Positions 13,145-14,353 of a DNA stretch of 14,353 bases are shown one piece after another; positions within the stretch are counted from its first letter, which is position 1, and each line of letters starts with the position of its first letter. A program made the position numbers and the translations under genes. The notes beneath the pieces are model-generated. The model was given only the letters and a program-made list of their open reading frames with translations. It was not told the DNA's origin and did not search any database. The stretch lies in the NCBI GenBank assembly GCA_035715725.1, contig DASTKT010000227.1, forward strand, positions 1 to 14,353, read 5' to 3'. Source of the stretch: JADGGV01 sp035715725. GTDB taxonomy: Bacteria > Gemmatimonadota > Gemmatimonadetes > Longimicrobiales > RSA9.

Positions 13145-14353
13145 CTAGATCTGGTCGGTCACCACGTTCTGCACGTTGCGCCGGCGGAGCAGCTCGTTGA
13201 ACGCCGGCAGCTCCGTCTTCAGCAGCGCGTCGAGGCGCGCGCGGTGCTCCACCAGCTCCCCCTGGAACAGCTTCTCGGCCTCGCGCGCCTGGGTGGTCGG
13301 CGCCTCGTCCGTGCTGGCGATGCCGCCGGCGAGGTAGTCGATCTTCTCGGCCAGCTTGTCGGGCCAGCGCACGCCGTCCTGGCCCCGCCCGGTCACCGCG
13401 AGCTGGTGCAGGCCATCCTCGACGCCGACGAACTTCGCCTCCAACGAGTCGGCCGCGGCCTTCAGGTCGGCCTTCGACCGGTCCGCCGAGAGCACGGTCC
13501 CGAGGGACTGGAGCTGCGCGCGCACGACCTCGATGGTGTTGAGCATGTCGACGGCGTCGTCCAGGCTCGTCCGCACGTCCACGAGCAGCGCCGTCTGCTG
13601 CACGATCGCGCCCTCGCTGCCGCCGGAATTCGGGTCCTTCCGCACGACGAGCGGCTGCGTCTGCTCCCGCCCGTCCACGATCAGCTTCACCGTGTAGGTC
13701 CCGGGCGGCTGGAGGATCGAGATGCGGCCGATCCCCGGCGCGGCGCGCCACCCCTGCGGGCCGACGCGCACCTCCGGCGCCCAGCGTGGGCTCGTGCGCA
13801 ACCGCGCCTCCCGCGAGGGCTCCGAGCGCAGGTCCCACCAGACGCGGTTGAGCCCCGCCTGCTTCGGTCCGGCCAGCGTGCGCACGAGCTGGCCGGCGCC
13901 GTCCAGGATCTGCACGGACACGCTCTGCGGCGTCCCCTTCAGCCAGTAGTTGATGGACGCGCCGTAAGGCGGGTTTTCGCCGTCCGCCGGGTCGTCGGTC
14001 GGCGAGGCGGGCGCGGTGATCGAGCGGAAGCGCCAGGCGTCCCTCGGCGCGAACAGGTGCGCATCCTTCGCCTGGACCTCCGGCGTGAGCTGCTGCAGCG
14101 GCGTCACGTCGTCCAGGACCCAGAAGCCGCGGCCATACGTCGAGACCACCAGGTCGTTGAAGCGCGGCTGCACGACGAGCCAGTAGACCGGCGCGTGCGG
14201 CAGGTTCGTCTGCAGCGGCTTCCAGCTCTCGCCGTCGTCGAAGGAGACGTAGAGCGCGTTCTCGGTGCCGGCGTAGAGCAGCCCCTTTCGCACCGGGTCC
14301 TGCCGCACCACGTGCACGTAGCTGTGCGTGCTCCGCGGGATCCCCGCCACGAT
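13145..14353 (-). CDS. BNR/sortilin-like repeat protein, C-terminal part (runs off the window)
   Basis: The last 402 residues of a larger exported protein; the reading frame stays open to the window edge. The visible N-terminal part is the end of a BNR/VPS10-type beta-propeller, with an Asp-box SFDDGESWKPL and the closing segment LVVSTYGRGFWVLDD typical of these repeats. A strand-rich domain follows with SVQILDGAGQLVRTL, RVWWDLR and the Fn3-like PPGTYTVKLIVDG. The final 150 residues are helical and charged (SLDDAVDMLNTIEVVRAQLQ, then SKADLKAAADSLEAKF). Proteins of this layout are usually over 900 residues, are often annotated as glycosyl hydrolase or sortilin-like, and are multi-copy in Gemmatimonadota and related bacteria. 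Catalysis is doubtful; a binding role is more likely. It ends with TAG at 13145-13147. Confidence 0.85.
   Translation of the reverse strand: MVAGIPRSTHSYVHVVRQDPVRKGLLYAGTENALYVSFDDGESWKPLQTNLPHAPVYWLVVQPRFNDLVVSTYGRGFWVLDDVTPLQQLTPEVQAKDAHLFAPRDAWRFRSITAPASPTDDPADGENPPYGASINYWLKGTPQSVSVQILDGAGQLVRTLAGPKQAGLNRVWWDLRSEPSREARLRTSPRWAPEVRVGPQGWRAAPGIGRISILQPPGTYTVKLIVDGREQTQPLVVRKDPNSGGSEGAIVQQTALLVDVRTSLDDAVDMLNTIEVVRAQLQSLGTVLSADRSKADLKAAADSLEAKFVGVEDGLHQLAVTGRGQDGVRWPDKLAEKIDYLAGGIASTDEAPTTQAREAEKLFQGELVEHRARLDALLKTELPAFNELLRRRNVQNVVTDQI

Overview
This is a very GC-rich chromosomal segment with long shadow ORFs on both strands, typical of roughly 70% GC DNA. The gene content is ordinary for a free-living, Gram-negative-type bacterium: lipoprotein signal, Tat signal, a probable outer-membrane protein, and a large BNR/sortilin-like repeat protein. 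The families (DUF5335, BNR repeat protein with a helical C-terminus, Tat subunit 3 plus GMC oxidoreductase, secreted amidohydrolase) suggest Gemmatimonadota or a similar soil phylum. That assignment is inference from gene style; no marker gene is present. I see no phage, transposase, CRISPR array, tRNA or rRNA.

Layout. 1-41: the last codons of a plus-strand gene. 361-570: a small two-helix TM2-type membrane protein, bracketed by inverted arrays of GC-rich mini-hairpin repeats. 848-1183 (minus): a DUF5335 protein. 1541-3712 (minus): an alpha-glucan phosphorylase. 3813-6052 (minus): a GMC-type FAD dehydrogenase and its Tat-exported small subunit, coupled by a 4-bp overlap behind a good promoter. 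6310-6978 (minus): an F420/NADP-type Rossmann oxidoreductase, followed by a striking 29-bp perfect inverted repeat. 7082-8437 (minus): a secreted metal-dependent amidohydrolase with its own promoter. 8743-10032 (plus): an arylsulfotransferase-like lipoprotein. 10391-11281 (minus): a membrane-anchored metallophosphoesterase. 11398-11697 (plus): the ribosome-assembly protein YhbY, which apparently starts at ATA. 12065-12694 (minus): a probable outer-membrane protein. 12814-13089 (minus): what looks like the 3' half of a secreted-protein gene. 13145-14353 (minus): the C-terminal third or so of a BNR-repeat protein running off the window.

How the genes work together. The clearest functional unit is the dehydrogenase pair, in which the Tat-bearing small subunit probably carries the flavoprotein (with a Cys-rich, Fe-S-like motif) across the membrane to oxidise a sugar or alcohol. 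The glycogen phosphorylase 100 bp downstream may be co-transcribed but need not be related. The amidohydrolase, sulfotransferase, phosphoesterase, outer-membrane protein and BNR protein are all envelope or exported proteins and do not form an obvious pathway.

The most notable non-coding signal is a pair of intergenic elements (10057-10383 and 11798-11960). Each is bounded by inverted arms built from 8-9-nt purine-rich repeats, and each sits exactly between two convergent genes. I found no convincing new multi-gene system; the unusual items are the repeats, the ATA start and the truncated gene.
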